Origin: Acrasis kona
Taxonomy: Eukaryota; Heterolobosea; Eutetramitea; Acrasida; Acrasidae
Assembly: GCA_026419775.2 (NCBI GenBank)
Contig: JAOPGA020001656.1
Coordinates: 1-54,387 of the forward strand
Direction: 5' to 3'
DNA: 54,387 nt
Shown here piece after piece: positions 1 to 12,261 of the stretch. The notes beneath the pieces were generated by a model. It did no database searches. It was not told the DNA's origin and worked only from the letters and a program-made list of their open reading frames with translations. A program made the translations under genes and the position numbers. Numbering within the stretch: position 1 is the stretch's first letter; each line of letters starts with the position of its first letter.

Positions 1-3000
1 CTTTAATTTCCCTATCTTCACTCCTAAATACAAACGAAGTCCCCATCCAAGTATCCGCCTACAACCACTTTATTGTCCTCACAAACCAATACCGTATCAT
101 ATTATGGGGAGACAATTCCTATTCTCAACTTGGTAAAGTTTTCACATTCACTTTTAATTTCTAATGCTTGTTATTAGGTGACAGGACCACATTCAACTCT
201 GCGACTCCAACGCTAATCAACACACAAGGATACATTACAAACAACGGACAGACCAAAAACGTCACATACATTGCTGCGGGACAAACAACATCATACGCAC
301 TCACGACGGAAGGAATCATTTATTCATGGGGTAACAACATTGTATATCAGTGTGGAACTGGATACAACATACCATCCATCTTGACAGGTTTCACTCCAGT
401 ATCCATGCCATCTGGAAAAACATTTGTAAATATAAAGTCGGCCGGCCAAGCCGCAGTATCGCTTTCGAGCGATGGTGGATTGTACACTTGGGGATTAGGA
501 TACAGCACCCAACCTAATTTCCCACTCACCACACCCACTCTAGTCAACATGTCCTCTACTTTACAATCACAAACCATTCAATCTTATTTTGTAAATCCCA
601 ATTATTTAATTGTACAGTTTGGCGATAATCGTAATTATGCCATCGGCACAAACATCAACAACGTGTTCAACATGTCAACGTCATATCTTACAACGTTGAC
701 TTTGGTCAACCATAAAAGTTTTTACAACCAGATGAACACTACAAAAATATCAGATAGTTGGTTCTCCAATTCATTCGTATCGTACATTTGTACCGATTAC
801 ACTTGTTACGGCATATCGTCATCCAACTCAAACACATGCAGTGGTAACGGTGCCTGCGTTGACACCAACACATGTCAATGTCAATCCAACTACACTGGTA
901 CTCAATGTCAATATCCATATTGTTACAATTTATTATCGACCAATCCTCTGGTCTGTAGTGGACACGGCACCTGCACAAGTGCCAATAACTGCACCTGTGA
1001 CTATGGTTACACCGATTCGCAGTGCAGCACTCTGAATTGCTTTGGAATACCAACTACCAGTGGTTCGGTATGTAAAGGCGTAGGTACTTGCGTATCGCCT
1101 GATTCTTGTTTATGTCCAGCGGGTTACGTACTGGACTGCATACCCGTTTGTTACGGCATTATAGGCAACAGTAGCCAAGTGTGCTCTACTAACGGTACCT
1201 GCGTATCGCCTAATAACTGTTTCTGTAAGAGCGGTTTTTATGGAACGCAATGTGAGTCCTATGCCTGCTACGGCACGCCATCTACCGCGAACAATGTATG
1301 TAGTGGTAGTGGTACTTGTAATAAACCAAACACATGTCTTTGTAATCTTAATTATTATGGATTACAGTGTGAAGCTTTCAATTGTTATGGAAATATGATG
1401 AATTCATCAAAGGCATGTAGTGGTAATGGCACGTGTCAATTACCAGATGTATGTCAGTGTAATTCAGGGTATTATGGTGCTCAATGCGAAGCTTATCAAT
1501 GCTATGGAACGTTGTTTAATAATAGCATGGTATGTAGTGGTAACGGTAGTTGCATCAAACCAAATACTTGTAGTTGTAAAACGGGACATTATGGTAGCCA
1601 ATGTGAAGCGTTTGATTGCTATGGAGTCATGTTTAATAAAAGTAGTGTTGCATGTAGTGGTAATGGAACGTGTGTTGCCTATAATCAATGTAATTGTAAC
1701 AGCGGTTATTATGGAAGTAACTGTCAGAGTTGGTACTGTGGTACACAACTCATGTCTAGTGCAAATGTTTGTTCCTCTAATGGTACTTGTATAAAACCTA
1801 ATCAATGCATGTGTAAGAGCGGATTTAGTGGCGCTCAGTGTCAACTCTATTATTGTTCTTCTACTCTTTTTAATTCTTCCAGCGTGTGCTCCACTAATGG
1901 TACTTGCGTATCGCCTAATACATGTTCTTGTAAGAGCGGTTATTATGGTCAGAATTGTGAGGCATGGAGTTGTTATGGCAGTATGTTTAATTCTAGTAGT
2001 GTGTGCTTAGGTAATGGTACTTGTGTGTCTCCTGATTACTGTAGTTGCGCAAGTGGTTATTCTGGTGCTTATTGTCAGAACTATTATTGTAATGGGATAT
2101 TGTACTCTAATAAAAATGTGTGCTCCTCTAATGGCACCTGTATGTCGCCTAATAACTGCAATTGTAATAGCGGTTATTTTGGGATTAATTGCGAATCTTA
2201 TTATTGTAATGGAATTTTGTTCAATAATAGCATGGTATGTAGTGGCAACGGTAGTTGTATATCGCCCAATACATGTGCATGTAAGAGTGGTTATGTTAAC
2301 CCTTATTGTAATGACTATTATTGTGGTGGTAAATCAAAATCAGATCCATTGGTATGTAGCACAAACGGCACTTGTATAGCACCAGATCAATGTCTTTGTA
2401 ATAATGGATTCAGTGGATCTACATGTCAAAACTTTTATTGTTATGGTTTGCTTTACAATCAACCAAATGTTTGTTCTTCTAACGGAACTTGTAACTCGCC
2501 AAATGTTTGCAAGTGTAAAACTGGTTATTATGGTCAACAGTGTGAAGCATACAATTGTTATGGATTGTTATACAACAACTCCGCCGTGTGTAGTAGCGGC
2601 AACGGTAGTTGCATAGCACCTGATGTATGTAGTTGTAAGAGTGGTTATTATGGTTCACAATGTGAAGCTTATAACTGTTATGGACAGTTATATAACAACA
2701 GCGCTGTTTGTAGTAACAACGGTAGTTGTATTTCTCCAGATAAATGTAATTGTAAGCAAGGTCTTTATGGTTTACAATGTGAAGCTTATAATTGTTATTC
2801 AAAATTATATAACAACAGTAAAGTGTGCTCTTCAAACGGTACTTGTGTTTCTTATAATAACTGCGTTTGTAACAGTGGTTATTATGGTGTAGAGTGTGAT
2901 GGTTACAATTGTTATGGATTAATATTTAATTCCACTAGTGTATGTAGTCGTAACGGTACTTGTACATCACCTGATGTATGTAGTTGTAAAAATGGTTATT

Positions 3001-6000
3001 ATGGTCAACAATGTGAAGCTTACAATTGTTATGGCAGATTATTCAATTCTTCTCTGGTGTGTTCTACTAATGGCACTTGTACATCGCCTAATGTATGTAG
3101 TTGTAAGAATGGTTATTATGGTCAACAATGTGAAGCGTACAACTGTAACAATGTTTTATTTAATGATACACAGGTGTGTAGTTCGAATGGAACATGTACC
3201 TCTCCAAATACATGTCAATGCAAAGATGGGTTTTATGGTACTAACTGTGAAATATGGTCTTGTTCAGGCACTGCAATGAACAACCCGACTGTATGTAGTT
3301 CCAATGGAACGTGTATTTCGCCTAATAAATGTCAATGTAAAGATGGGTACTATGGACCCACATGTGCAAGTTATAATTGTTTTGATATTTTATTTTCAAA
3401 TAATACAGTGTGCAGTTCTAATGGGTCATGTATACTACCAAATACATGTGCTTGTAAGAGTGGTTTTACTGGCCAAAACTGTGCAAGTTACTCTTGTTAC
3501 AACATGTCATACGTCAATCCATCTGTCTGTTCTTCTCATGGTTATTGTATCTCGCCCAATACATGTATGTGCCAAAGTGGATACATAGGCGACCAATGTA
3601 CCTATCCAGTATGTTATGGATACCCTTCCAATCACTCTCAGTCATGTTCAAATCATGGTATCTGTAGTTCGCCTAATAACTGTACCTGTGCACAAGGATA
3701 CAAAGGTGAACAATGTCAAATACCGATTTGTTACGGATTGGGTGCCAACGATCCATTAGTGTGCTCTTCGAACGGTACTTGTGTATCCCCTAACAATTGT
3801 TCTTGTTTGACTGGTTTCACCATCGGCACTTGTGCACAACCCATTTGTTACGGTTACAATCAATCGAATCCACTAGTATGCTCTTCAAAGGGTTATTGCA
3901 GTGGTCCCAATTCTTGTATTTGTAATGACGGATATACTGGTCAACGATGCGAAATTAATATTTGTTATGACAAGTTATCGACCAGTAGTGATGTGTGTGG
4001 AGGTAATGGCACTTGTACAAATAAGAATACATGTACTTGTAACACTGGTCATTACGGACAACAATGCGAAGCTTATAACTGTAATGGATTACTTTACAAT
4101 TCTAGTTTGGTATGTAGCACCAACGGTAGTTGTATATCACCAGATACATGTTCTTGTAAAAATGGATTCTACGGATCCAGTTGTGCTTATTACAATTGTT
4201 ATGGTACATTATACGCATCACAATCAGTATGCAGTAGAAATGGTACTTGTATAGCACCCAATACATGTCAATGCAACGTTGGCTACAGTGGTCAACAATG
4301 CGAGAAATACTACTGCGGAGATTTGTTATACAACTCCACAAGTGTCTGTAATGGAACTGGTCGCTGTGTATCTCCTAATGTTTGTGTCTGTAACGACGGT
4401 TACACCGGAGTCAACTGCGACCAGTTCTCCTGTTACAATATTTCAAGAACAAACAGCAGCGCATGTAACGCCAAAGGAACATGCGTAGCACCCAACACTT
4501 GTAACTGTCAATCAGGATACAGCGGCAACACATGTAGCAACTGGTACTGTAATTCAATACTCAGTTCCTCTCCCTCCGCATGCAGCGGAAGCGGAACATG
4601 TGTATCACCTAATACATGTGTATGTAAGAGCGGCTACTATGGTTCTCAATGCGAGAACTGGAATTGTTATGGCATCGCGTTTAATAACATTAACGCGTGC
4701 AGTGGAAATGGATCCTGCATTGCACCAGATCAATGCGCTTGTAAAACAGGTTACACATCGCCTCAATGCGACACATGGTCCTGTGGTGGCGTCGCTAATA
4801 ACAATTCTCTGGTGTGCAACGGCAACGGCACATGTACGTCCTACAACCAATGCTCTTGCAAAACAAATTACTTTGGATCAGTGTGTCAATACTGGTCCTG
4901 TAATGGTAAATACAACAATCAATCGGATGTGTGTAGTGGTAACGGCACTTGTATCTCCCCAGGCGTTTGTAATTGTAACCCTGGCTACTACGGTTCTAAT
5001 TGTGAATCATGGTCTTGTTACAACCATCAATACACCGATAAAACGGTCTGTAGTGGACGCGGGTACTGCTCGGCACCAGATAAATGTGTTTGTGTGGTAA
5101 ATGGTTACTTTGGAGTGAGCTGTGAAGCTCATCAATGCAGCGGTATTTACTTTACATCCAGCGATGCATGTCCAGTGAATCAAACCTGTAGTGCACCGGA
5201 TACATGTACATGTAGCACTGGTTACTACGGTAATAAGTGTAGCAACTGGAATTGCTTCGGTGTACAAAAGGATAATACCACTGCAGTGTGTGGTGGAGCC
5301 GGTAGTTGTATAGCACCTAATCTATGCGATTGTAGCGCTGGTTATAGCGGACCTAATTGTAATATTTGGTATTGTAATGGAATTGCTTCGAATTCCACTA
5401 GCGTATGTAGTGGAAGAGGTGTTTGTGGTAGTATAAGTAACTGTAGTTGTAAATCTGGTTACTTTGGATCGAATTGTGAAGCGTATAAGTGTTATGGAAT
5501 AAATTCTACTGATACAATGGTTTGTAGTGGGCGTGGTGCGTGTGTTGCACCTGATACTTGTTCATGTTTGAGTGGTTCTTATGGTTCTTCTTGTTCTCTT
5601 TATTATCCAGTGTTGGATCCAAATCAAACCTACTTGTCTTTTGCGTTCTTGAGTAGTGGTAATGTGGTGTCGTTGACTGGTTCGTATTTGGTTGGTAACA
5701 GTATAACTTGTAGTATCTCTATAATTAATTCTCCGCTGGTGTTTGTGAGGGCTGCTGTTGTTTTTAGTGACCAAGTGCAGTGTGTAATACCGAATACAAA
5801 TCAGACCGGTAATACTGCCATGAAGTTGACTGTTAGTAGCGGAAATTTAGTTTTGTATGTTTATTCGTTTACTCTTGTGTTGGAGTCTAGTTTAGATTTG
5901 TCCTTGTCTTTATTTAACATGACCAGGACTTTACAATACTTTAGTTATTCTGATTTATCTTTCCCTGGTGTAATTGATAGCACTCCTATCGGTGTATCAT

Positions 6001-6959
6001 CTTCTGCGTCTCTTACTGCTATTTCTACTAGTTTGGGTGTCCCTGCTGTTTTGGTTTTACAAAGTTCTTATATTAGAACAAAAACTAAAAGTAGAAGAGC
6101 TCTTATTTCTAATGAAGGATATGGGTTTAGAGGTAGAACTGCTTATGTAGAGTTTAGTTTATTATCTGGTGTGGGATCCCCAGTTGAAGTTTGGATGTAT
6201 ACTCAAAATAACTATGCAATGGCTTCTTTGGTCACCACCAGTGCTCAATCTCAATATATTAATGTTTTATTTAGATCGAGCACATCCAACGCTATTAGTG
6301 TTCAGGGTGCATGCGCTTATCAAGCGTCAACTGCTTATCGGTTGGAACTTTTTATAGTGGAACCCATCACTAGCAGTCAATCATGGGTGGTCAAGTCAAA
6401 TTTAATTTCTTTGATTGACTCTAGTATTGCATGTAGTGTGAACCAAACCATTGTCAACTTTGACATGAAACAATTCTTTTCAATTTATTACAAATTTGCA
6501 TTATCTCAGTCCTCAAATACTTTTGATTCCATCGGCAGGGACCTCCTGGACTCTTCCACAGATAATAATATCGCTTATTTGAGTAGATCTGGTATCATGT
6601 GTGGAGGAGGATATCCTTGCACAGTGCCTTCTATTGTTGCCAACGACGTTCCAGTTTTATTATCCAATCAGGGAATGAGTACCGGAAGTATTGTTGGTTT
6701 AATATTTGGATTGTTAATTTTGCTGTTCATTATCATATTAATAATCATCCTGTTGTTGTTGCTACTAAGGTATTTGCGAAGAAGGAGGGAGCGGGTGGAA
6801 TTTAAGGACACTATATATAAATCTACCAGGTCGGCTTGGGATCAACCAATTTCTGCAGGTAGCTCTTACGCTTTAAAAATTAATGTTGAAGAGCCACAGG
6901 ATGCCTTTACAAAGTTGATTCAGTCGGAGTTGATTAGAATGAGTAAATATACCCAATAA
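1..6959 (+). CDS. RCC1-repeat / 41xEGF-repeat type I membrane protein (5' partial)
   Basis: Two exons are visible, 1-132 and 178-6959, joined by a 45-nt GT..AG intron (133-177). The join restores an RCC1 repeat ending in WGDNSYSQLGD, so the gene starts before the window. At least three RCC1-type blades (WGNN, WGLG signatures) come first. Then come 41 tandem EGF-like modules of about 38-40 residues with the consensus CSxNGTCxxPNxCxCxxGYYGxxC, roughly from base 790 to 5600. An IPT/TIG-like beta domain and a Ser/Val-rich ectodomain follow. About 65 residues before the stop there is one strong transmembrane helix, followed by a basic RRRR stop-transfer and a short cytoplasmic tail. Family knowledge suggests a cell-surface adhesion or recognition receptor; the ligand is unknown. 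The 6.8-kb second exon has no intron. N-glycosylation sequons (NGT, NNS) occur in nearly every repeat. Confidence 0.9.
133..177 (+). other. 45-nt spliceosomal intron in the RCC1/EGF gene
   Basis: It begins gtaaag and ends ttattag. Removing it joins ...SQLG to DRTT in frame and completes an RCC1 motif; reading through gives a stop within the intron. It is typical of the 36-55 nt introns of this window. Confidence 0.85.
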
Positions 6960-7023
6960 ACAAATTTATGTAATTGAGTGTTGTGAGTGTTTATATCCAA
7001 AAGTTAGTTTTATAACAGTTATT

Positions 7024-8642
7024 TTAACAAATTACACACTTTTTGTCTTGGATACCTATTAGAGATTGCTCTGCATAATTTTTACTCTCCTCGTCCAACT
7101 CTACCCACTCAGGTACTTTGATCATTTTTTTGTAGTGCTTACAAATGATACACATACAAAACAACTTGAGTTGGTTGGCATTGTATTGGTTTGCTATTAA
7201 ATAAGCATTGATAATGTTGCTCTCCTTTATTTTTGCTTCTCTCATCTCTCTTGAGATATTCAACTCACAAATAGTCAAAGGACGAGACATACAGTATTTA
7301 TCACATAGAAAAAGTACATCAAACACATTTTCACATGTAACAGGAATACTGTCAGTGTAAATATATTCGATCAAGCACAAGAATGAATTATAATCATCAT
7401 CAAGTTCAACAAAAGATAAACTGTCGCCATATACTGTACTATTTATTAAATTCATCAATTTACTAGAATTGTTGATTAAACACTTGTGTCCATATATCCT
7501 CTGCCCACCAACTAAATAACAAATATCACTCCATTGACTATTATTCAAAAACATGTTTTTAAGCCTTTGTGAAGTTGAATAAACAAACGCATTGATAATG
7601 TTTTGGTTCTTGTCTATTCTTTTAGATATTATATTTTCTACATACTCAGAAACACACGTCAGGTCAAAAAGGGATGATGTGTTAGAAATCTGTTCCAGTT
7701 GACTGTTATTATAACCATCAAACAAATTGGGAAATGGAGAGTAGATGAATTTAATTATCGTATCAAGACAAAATACATCAATCAAGCTATCATTGATTAT
7801 TATCTTGGTCCTTCCATTACAATTTTCTATTCTCTTTACAACTTTTATTTCTTCCAAAGAGTCACCTGAAAGTTCTAAAGCTTTGCAAAGAGTAGGGCAT
7901 GATGACGCCAGTATTATTTTATGACATGGAATAATGTGTTCCGATAGCACAATGTCGACATCTGATGTGGATCGGTCTAATCTGATGTTTTCCATCATAC
8001 TCAGGTATGTTGACTTTTCAACCTCTACTGGTATAGTAAATGATGAGTGGGGATCGTCGGGTATCTTTAGTTCTTTACGTAATTGTTCGCTGGTGGACGC
8101 TATAACACCATGTTGCAATACCTCATCGGTATCAAAACCCTCACTTATGCTAATCTGTATGTATTTTTTGTAATTGTATTTGTGCATAACAGAAAGTAAT
8201 TTAACTTTGCTTATGGCGATATCTAAACCGTTATCGATGCCAACCAATATCATTGGTACATCTGGGCAATGTTTCCTCAATTCCTCATACCATCTATTCT
8301 CTACGTTTTCTAGAGTTTTCGGATCATCGAGCGAAAAACAGACGTAAAACAACTTTGCATTAGGGTAGGATAATAGCCGTAACTGACGGTATTCTTCCTA
8401 AACATTTAGTTAAAAAAGTTTGTTATAATAGTACTTGTCCTGACGTATCTAAGATTTGTAAACAATATTGTGTGGTTCATCATACCCCATATTGAAAAGT
8501 TGAATTTATGACCCCAAAATTCCCTTGTCACATCATGATTTTCAAACACGCTGTAGCAATTGTTGTGAAAAGCTTTCGACAATGCATAGCCCTTTCCACA
8601 AGAGTCATCCCCAACCCAAACAAACTTCGAGGTCCTCATCAT
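7024..8642 (-). CDS. RhoBTB-like protein (degenerate Rho GTPase + two BTB domains)
   Basis: Exons are 8642-8445 and 8397-7024, with a 47-nt intron between them; 523 aa. The first about 150 residues align with Rho/Rac GTPases: P-loop VGDDSCGKG, then LRLLSYPNAKLFYVCFSLDD and WYEELRKHCPDVPMILVG. Two BTB/POZ domains follow (HKIILASSCPTLCKAL and WSDICYLVGGQRIYGHKC), with a C-terminal helical region containing LDEESKNYAEQSL. That order is the RhoBTB architecture, which is linked to cullin-3 ubiquitin ligases. Nucleotide-binding residues are lost: GKG replaces GKS/T, the DxxG region reads GMMN, and NKxD reads IDNG, so it is probably a pseudo-GTPase. The protein ends KKCVIC, a possible CaaX-like prenylation box. 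The start could be either of two adjacent ATGs (8642 or 8639). Confidence 0.8.
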
Positions 8643-8742
8643 TTGTTTGTGAAACTAAAAGGTATTGACATTGACATTGACAGATGCCTTAAAATGAAGG
8701 ATCAAATAATACAGTTATGATATAACGGTTTAATTTATAATA

Positions 8743-8816
8743 AGCGCCTTAGCTCAGTGGATTAGAGCGATGGGCTCATAACCCATAGGTCCGTAGTTCG
8801 ATTCTACGAGGCGCTA
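8743..8816 (+). tRNA. tRNA-Met (CAT)
   Basis: Cloverleaf read by eye: acceptor AGCGCCT/AGGCGCT is fully paired, the D-arm is GCTC..GAGC, and the anticodon stem ATGGG/CCCAT carries loop CTCATAA (anticodon CAT). The T-arm is CGTAG-TTCGATT-CTACG and the discriminator is A. There is no intron. A1:U72 and three G:C pairs in the anticodon stem are initiator-like, but T54 and U33 are elongator-like, so initiator versus elongator is left open. Confidence 0.95.
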
Positions 8817-9078
8817 CGTTTTGCATCGACATAGCATGTTTTGGTGCTTCGTTATTGTTTTCATGTTTCGTTGCTGTAATTCATTTCATGTAAATTGAGA
8901 TCATTCAATCGAAGCATCATCTCAGTTTTAAGGGGAAATGCGCAGATAAATGTTTGTTTGCAATGTTCTTCGATTACCCTTCTCTTCTCGATGTCATGTA
9001 AATCAAAAGGCCTATGGGTAAACTCCAATTCAATTTTGGGTTGAGTGGCTAATTGTAATTGGCTTCAATTTGCAAATC
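8817..9078. other. Intergenic region between tRNA-Met and SUV3
   Basis: AT-rich spacer upstream of the helicase gene. No open frame or RNA gene is recognised. It probably holds the SUV3 promoter. Confidence 0.5.
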
Positions 9079-11424
9079 ATGTTAACACGATGCGTAAGAA
9101 CCCTTCTTACCCGTTCATCGTTTAAAGTGAGACCAGCGAGAGTGTTATTTGATCACAATAGAAGATACTCAAAAACACCAAATATACTTACGGAAGACGT
9201 TAATGTTGGCGACATCTTAACTCCAGACACTGTTAATATCAAAAACCATACTATTGAAGAGTTGGAAAATATATTCCCTCATCCCTCGACATTTCATTAC
9301 AAAACTACGATAATGGAAACACAAACCTCGATATCTACCGATAATAGATTCCTACCATTAGTTAGATTACTTCGCAAATTCTTCGCAAACCCAAAAATGC
9401 GCTCGAAGGCACAATTCTTCGATTACGATTCCATCTGTTCCGCATTCATCGATAATCTCGTCCACTGCAAAGTACATCCAGACCTATTCGAGACATTACT
9501 ATTATACGTGTCCAACTACAATCACATCAGAAAGAATTTCGACACATCACAACCCAGTATCTTACTACACGAAAACCACCTTTGCGAGAAACTATTGCCA
9601 CACTTACATAAAATGGCTCAACACGAGTTTCCCAACGACCAGAACAAGTATTTACTTGCAAAAGACATCTCCGATCTGACCAATCCCGTCACCACACACA
9701 TGATGAATCGATTGTTCAAGAGGAAGATTTATTATCACGTGGGGCCTACAAACTCTGGAAAGACTTATCAAGCCCTACAAACACTTTCTAAAGCTGAAAG
9801 TGGTATTTATTGTGCTCCGCTGCGTCTACTTGCTCAAGAAATTTATATAAAACTTAACAAACAGTTGAATTGTAAATCATCCCTCATAACGGGACAAGAA
9901 AGCGTTTCTATAAGAGGCGCACAACATGTTTCTTGTACCGTCGAAATGGCAGATCTTAACCAAGTGTATGATGTTTGTGTGATTGATGAAATGCAAATGA
10001 TTGGCGATTCCGAAAGAGGTAGCACGTGGACCAGCGTGTTACTGGGAATACAAGCCAGAGAAATACACTTGTGTGGAGATCCAACTGCCATTCCTATCGT
10101 AGAAAAGTTGTGCGCTCAAATGGGCGAGCAAGTGATGGTAAATCGATACGAAAGAATGACGCCCTTACATGTCGAAAAGAATTCTTTGAACGAAGACATT
10201 ACACAAATTCGCGACCGTGATTGTGTTGTTGCTTTTAGTAGAAAAGATTTGTATTCCATCAAGAGATTGATTGAAACAGAAATTGATAAAAAGTGTTGCA
10301 TCATCTATGGCTCTCTTCCTTCTCGTGTTAGAAGCGAGCAGGCTGAAATGTTTAACGATCGTACCTCTGGCTATAATGTTCTTGTTGCGAGCAATGCTAT
10401 CGGGATGGGTCTAAATCTTGACATTGAGAGAGTTGTCTTTTTCAAAACTAAAATGTTCAGAAAAGGTCAAGGTAATAGAAAAATGGATTTGTCATTGTGT
10501 AGGCAAGTTGCAGGGAGGGCAGGTAGGAGAGGTTTTTATAAGAATGGTCTTGTTACCACCTTCTCTGGCGATAATTTGAATTATGTAAAGTATTGTGTTG
10601 AATTGAAACCTGATGCGATTCCGAATATTGTAAAGGCCGGTCTCTATCCTGATTTCAACATGTTACAAAAGTTTGCAAATAAAACATACCCTGGAGAGCA
10701 GCCTAAACTGCATGTTGTGTTGAAACAATTTGTTGCTCTTTCCAGTATAAATGATGATTTCTTCATGTGCAATCAAGAAGATAACATCACTTTATCCGAA
10801 GCCATCCAAGGTCTAAACATGTCATTCAAGGAACAATTTACCTTCTCAAGAGCACCTGCTCAGGTCTATGTAGAACGTTGTATGGATAGTTTTATGAACT
10901 ATGCAAAGGAGTTCTGCTCTAGCAACTACATCTTGATTCCTATTGGTATTAGTGAGGAGGATCTTCACAACAGGATGAAATTATTTGAAGAAGCCATCGA
11001 TTTGATTAAAAATTTATCAAACGAACAACAAGAAATTCAGAGCGAAGTTATCGAACCTATTCTTAATGATTTGAGTAGATATTCTTATGACTTTGAGGAC
11101 GACAACAGGGTTATTCTATTATATCAATGGTTGGCTCAAAGGTATCCACTTCGGTTTGATGCACCGCTTGCCACCAGGATGAGCAACCTGGTGAGCGATT
11201 ACATCATGCGTGTGTTCCAGCTACAAACAAACCATAACTTACTATCTGCAAAAAAGACTAGGCCAATTGAAAAGAGGAAGCAATTTGCAGAGAGGAGGCA
11301 ATTTGCGGAGAAGAAGAATGTGGACAATGCCGAACCTCAAAGTCGGAAATTTGCGAATAAAAAGTTTACGGACGAGCTGGATAAACTATTTATCGAAGGA
11401 CGTTCGAAATTTATTAAAAAATAA
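9079..11424 (+). CDS. SUV3: Mitochondrial ATP-dependent RNA helicase SUV3
   Basis: 781 aa, single exon. The start chosen is ATG 9079 (MLTRCVRTLLTRSS), which gives an Arg/Ser/Leu-rich, acid-free N-terminus typical of a mitochondrial presequence. SUV3 helicase motifs are in order: motif I GPTNSGKT near residue 220, motif II DEMQMIGD, motif III-like CGDPTAIP, and motif VI GRAGRRGFYKNG. The SUV3 C-terminal region follows (YPDFNMLQKFANK; then a WLAQRYPLRF block). The family unwinds RNA and acts with an exonuclease in mitochondrial RNA decay. The extreme C-terminus has a KRKQFAERRQFAEKK basic repeat and ends FIKK, plausibly RNA-binding. Length is normal for the family. Confidence 0.95.
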   Translation: MLTRCVRTLLTRSSFKVRPARVLFDHNRRYSKTPNILTEDVNVGDILTPDTVNIKNHTIEELENIFPHPSTFHYKTTIMETQTSISTDNRFLPLVRLLRKFFANPKMRSKAQFFDYDSICSAFIDNLVHCKVHPDLFETLLLYVSNYNHIRKNFDTSQPSILLHENHLCEKLLPHLHKMAQHEFPNDQNKYLLAKDISDLTNPVTTHMMNRLFKRKIYYHVGPTNSGKTYQALQTLSKAESGIYCAPLRLLAQEIYIKLNKQLNCKSSLITGQESVSIRGAQHVSCTVEMADLNQVYDVCVIDEMQMIGDSERGSTWTSVLLGIQAREIHLCGDPTAIPIVEKLCAQMGEQVMVNRYERMTPLHVEKNSLNEDITQIRDRDCVVAFSRKDLYSIKRLIETEIDKKCCIIYGSLPSRVRSEQAEMFNDRTSGYNVLVASNAIGMGLNLDIERVVFFKTKMFRKGQGNRKMDLSLCRQVAGRAGRRGFYKNGLVTTFSGDNLNYVKYCVELKPDAIPNIVKAGLYPDFNMLQKFANKTYPGEQPKLHVVLKQFVALSSINDDFFMCNQEDNITLSEAIQGLNMSFKEQFTFSRAPAQVYVERCMDSFMNYAKEFCSSNYILIPIGISEEDLHNRMKLFEEAIDLIKNLSNEQQEIQSEVIEPILNDLSRYSYDFEDDNRVILLYQWLAQRYPLRFDAPLATRMSNLVSDYIMRVFQLQTNHNLLSAKKTRPIEKRKQFAERRQFAEKKNVDNAEPQSRKFANKKFTDELDKLFIEGRSKFIKK

Positions 11425-11451
11425 CTTTAATTTAAATACATTTGTTCTTAA

Positions 11452-11739
11452 TTATAGAGACCAACGATTGAGTGTGTCCTGCGCCAATTGAATGTGGTTC
11501 GGAGAGACGGCCGCTGATAAAGTTTTTAATGCGAGTGTGATTATTGCTGCATCATCTGCTAGACCTAAAATGGGTATTACATCCGGTATAATATCAATGG
11601 GTGATAGTAGGTATAATACGGCCAAAATGATAAGAATTTTTGGTGTTATCTTCGTGTTTCTATCAAAGAATGCATAAAATAGCTTCAAAATTGATCCAAT
11701 GTATGGAATGAACGTTAATATCTTCGCGATGATCGTCAT
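11452..11739 (-). CDS. DUF1232 (YkvA-like) small membrane protein
   Basis: 95 aa. It carries the DUF1232 signature YLLSPIDIIPDVIPILGLADD, preceded by a hydrophobic segment (ILIILAVLYLL) and an N-terminal hydrophobic stretch. The family is widespread in bacteria and plastid- or mitochondria-bearing eukaryotes and has no settled function. It converges tail-to-tail with SUV3 (27-bp gap). The ATG at 11739 is the first in frame. Confidence 0.85.
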   Translation of the reverse strand: MTIIAKILTFIPYIGSILKLFYAFFDRNTKITPKILIILAVLYLLSPIDIIPDVIPILGLADDAAIITLALKTLSAAVSPNHIQLAQDTLNRWSL

Positions 11740-11873
11740 GTTTGATGTTCCTGAATTACAAAAAGGAAGAATCTTTGGTCAACTTTACTCAATCATGAGT
11801 GTCCCCAGCAGCATCAGGGACGATTTGGAATTCTAAAAAAGAGAAAGATCGATCAGTGCAATATTAAAACACT

Positions 11874-12070
11874 TTATGGTGTTGAAAATAAAGGTGAAGT
11901 ATTGCTCGAGTTTTTCTCCTCAAGAATAGGGTGAGCATCGATGGCATCACCTTCAGAAATACTCATGTGAGGAGCAGTACGCATAAGATTCATGATGTGT
12001 CTACACTCAGAATAATAGTACCTAAAAAACGGATAACGTATTAAGAGTCAAAGGTTCACCCAGACCTCAT
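11874..12070 (-). CDS. Possible tiny two-exon gene (about 50 aa), uncharacterised
   Basis: On the minus strand an open frame ending at 11874 reads ...YYYSECRHIMNLMRTAP and HMSISEGDAIDAHPILEE. It is preceded by a good acceptor (tttttttag at 12022). A donor gtctgg 44 nt upstream would join it to a 5-nt first exon, ATGAG (12070-12066), giving 50 aa in frame. A second acceptor-like tttttag (near 11838) precedes another short frame ending GDTHD, so the 3' end may be spliced differently. Composition is protein-like and Cys/Met-rich; the family is not recognised. The microexon model is inference. Confidence 0.4.
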
Positions 12071-12207
12071 GTTATTTACAAGTTATCTTTGGTTGATCAG
12101 CACGAATCCTACGCTTACAAAATGGTCGAACTATTTTTTAAATTTTATTTATAGAAATCAATTACCATCTTAAGGATTGACAAGATATTATTGTCATGTG
12201 ACTTGTG

Positions 12208-12215
12208 TATAAATA
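12208..12215 (+). promoter_or_regulatory. TATA-box-like element of the surface-protein gene
   Basis: TATAAATA lies 47 bp upstream of the ATG at 12262, in an AT-rich leader with no competing ATG. Spacing fits a TATA element with a short 5' UTR. Confidence 0.45.
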
Positions 12216-12261
12216 GGATATTTTCTAGACTTTTATCACAAACAAATCAGAACAACACAAC

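Noticed and set aside
739-5774. Many 60-170 aa frames on both strands within the EGF array
   Set aside because: They are shifted-frame images of the Cys/Asn/Gly-rich repeat. The periodic codon pattern avoids stops in other frames.
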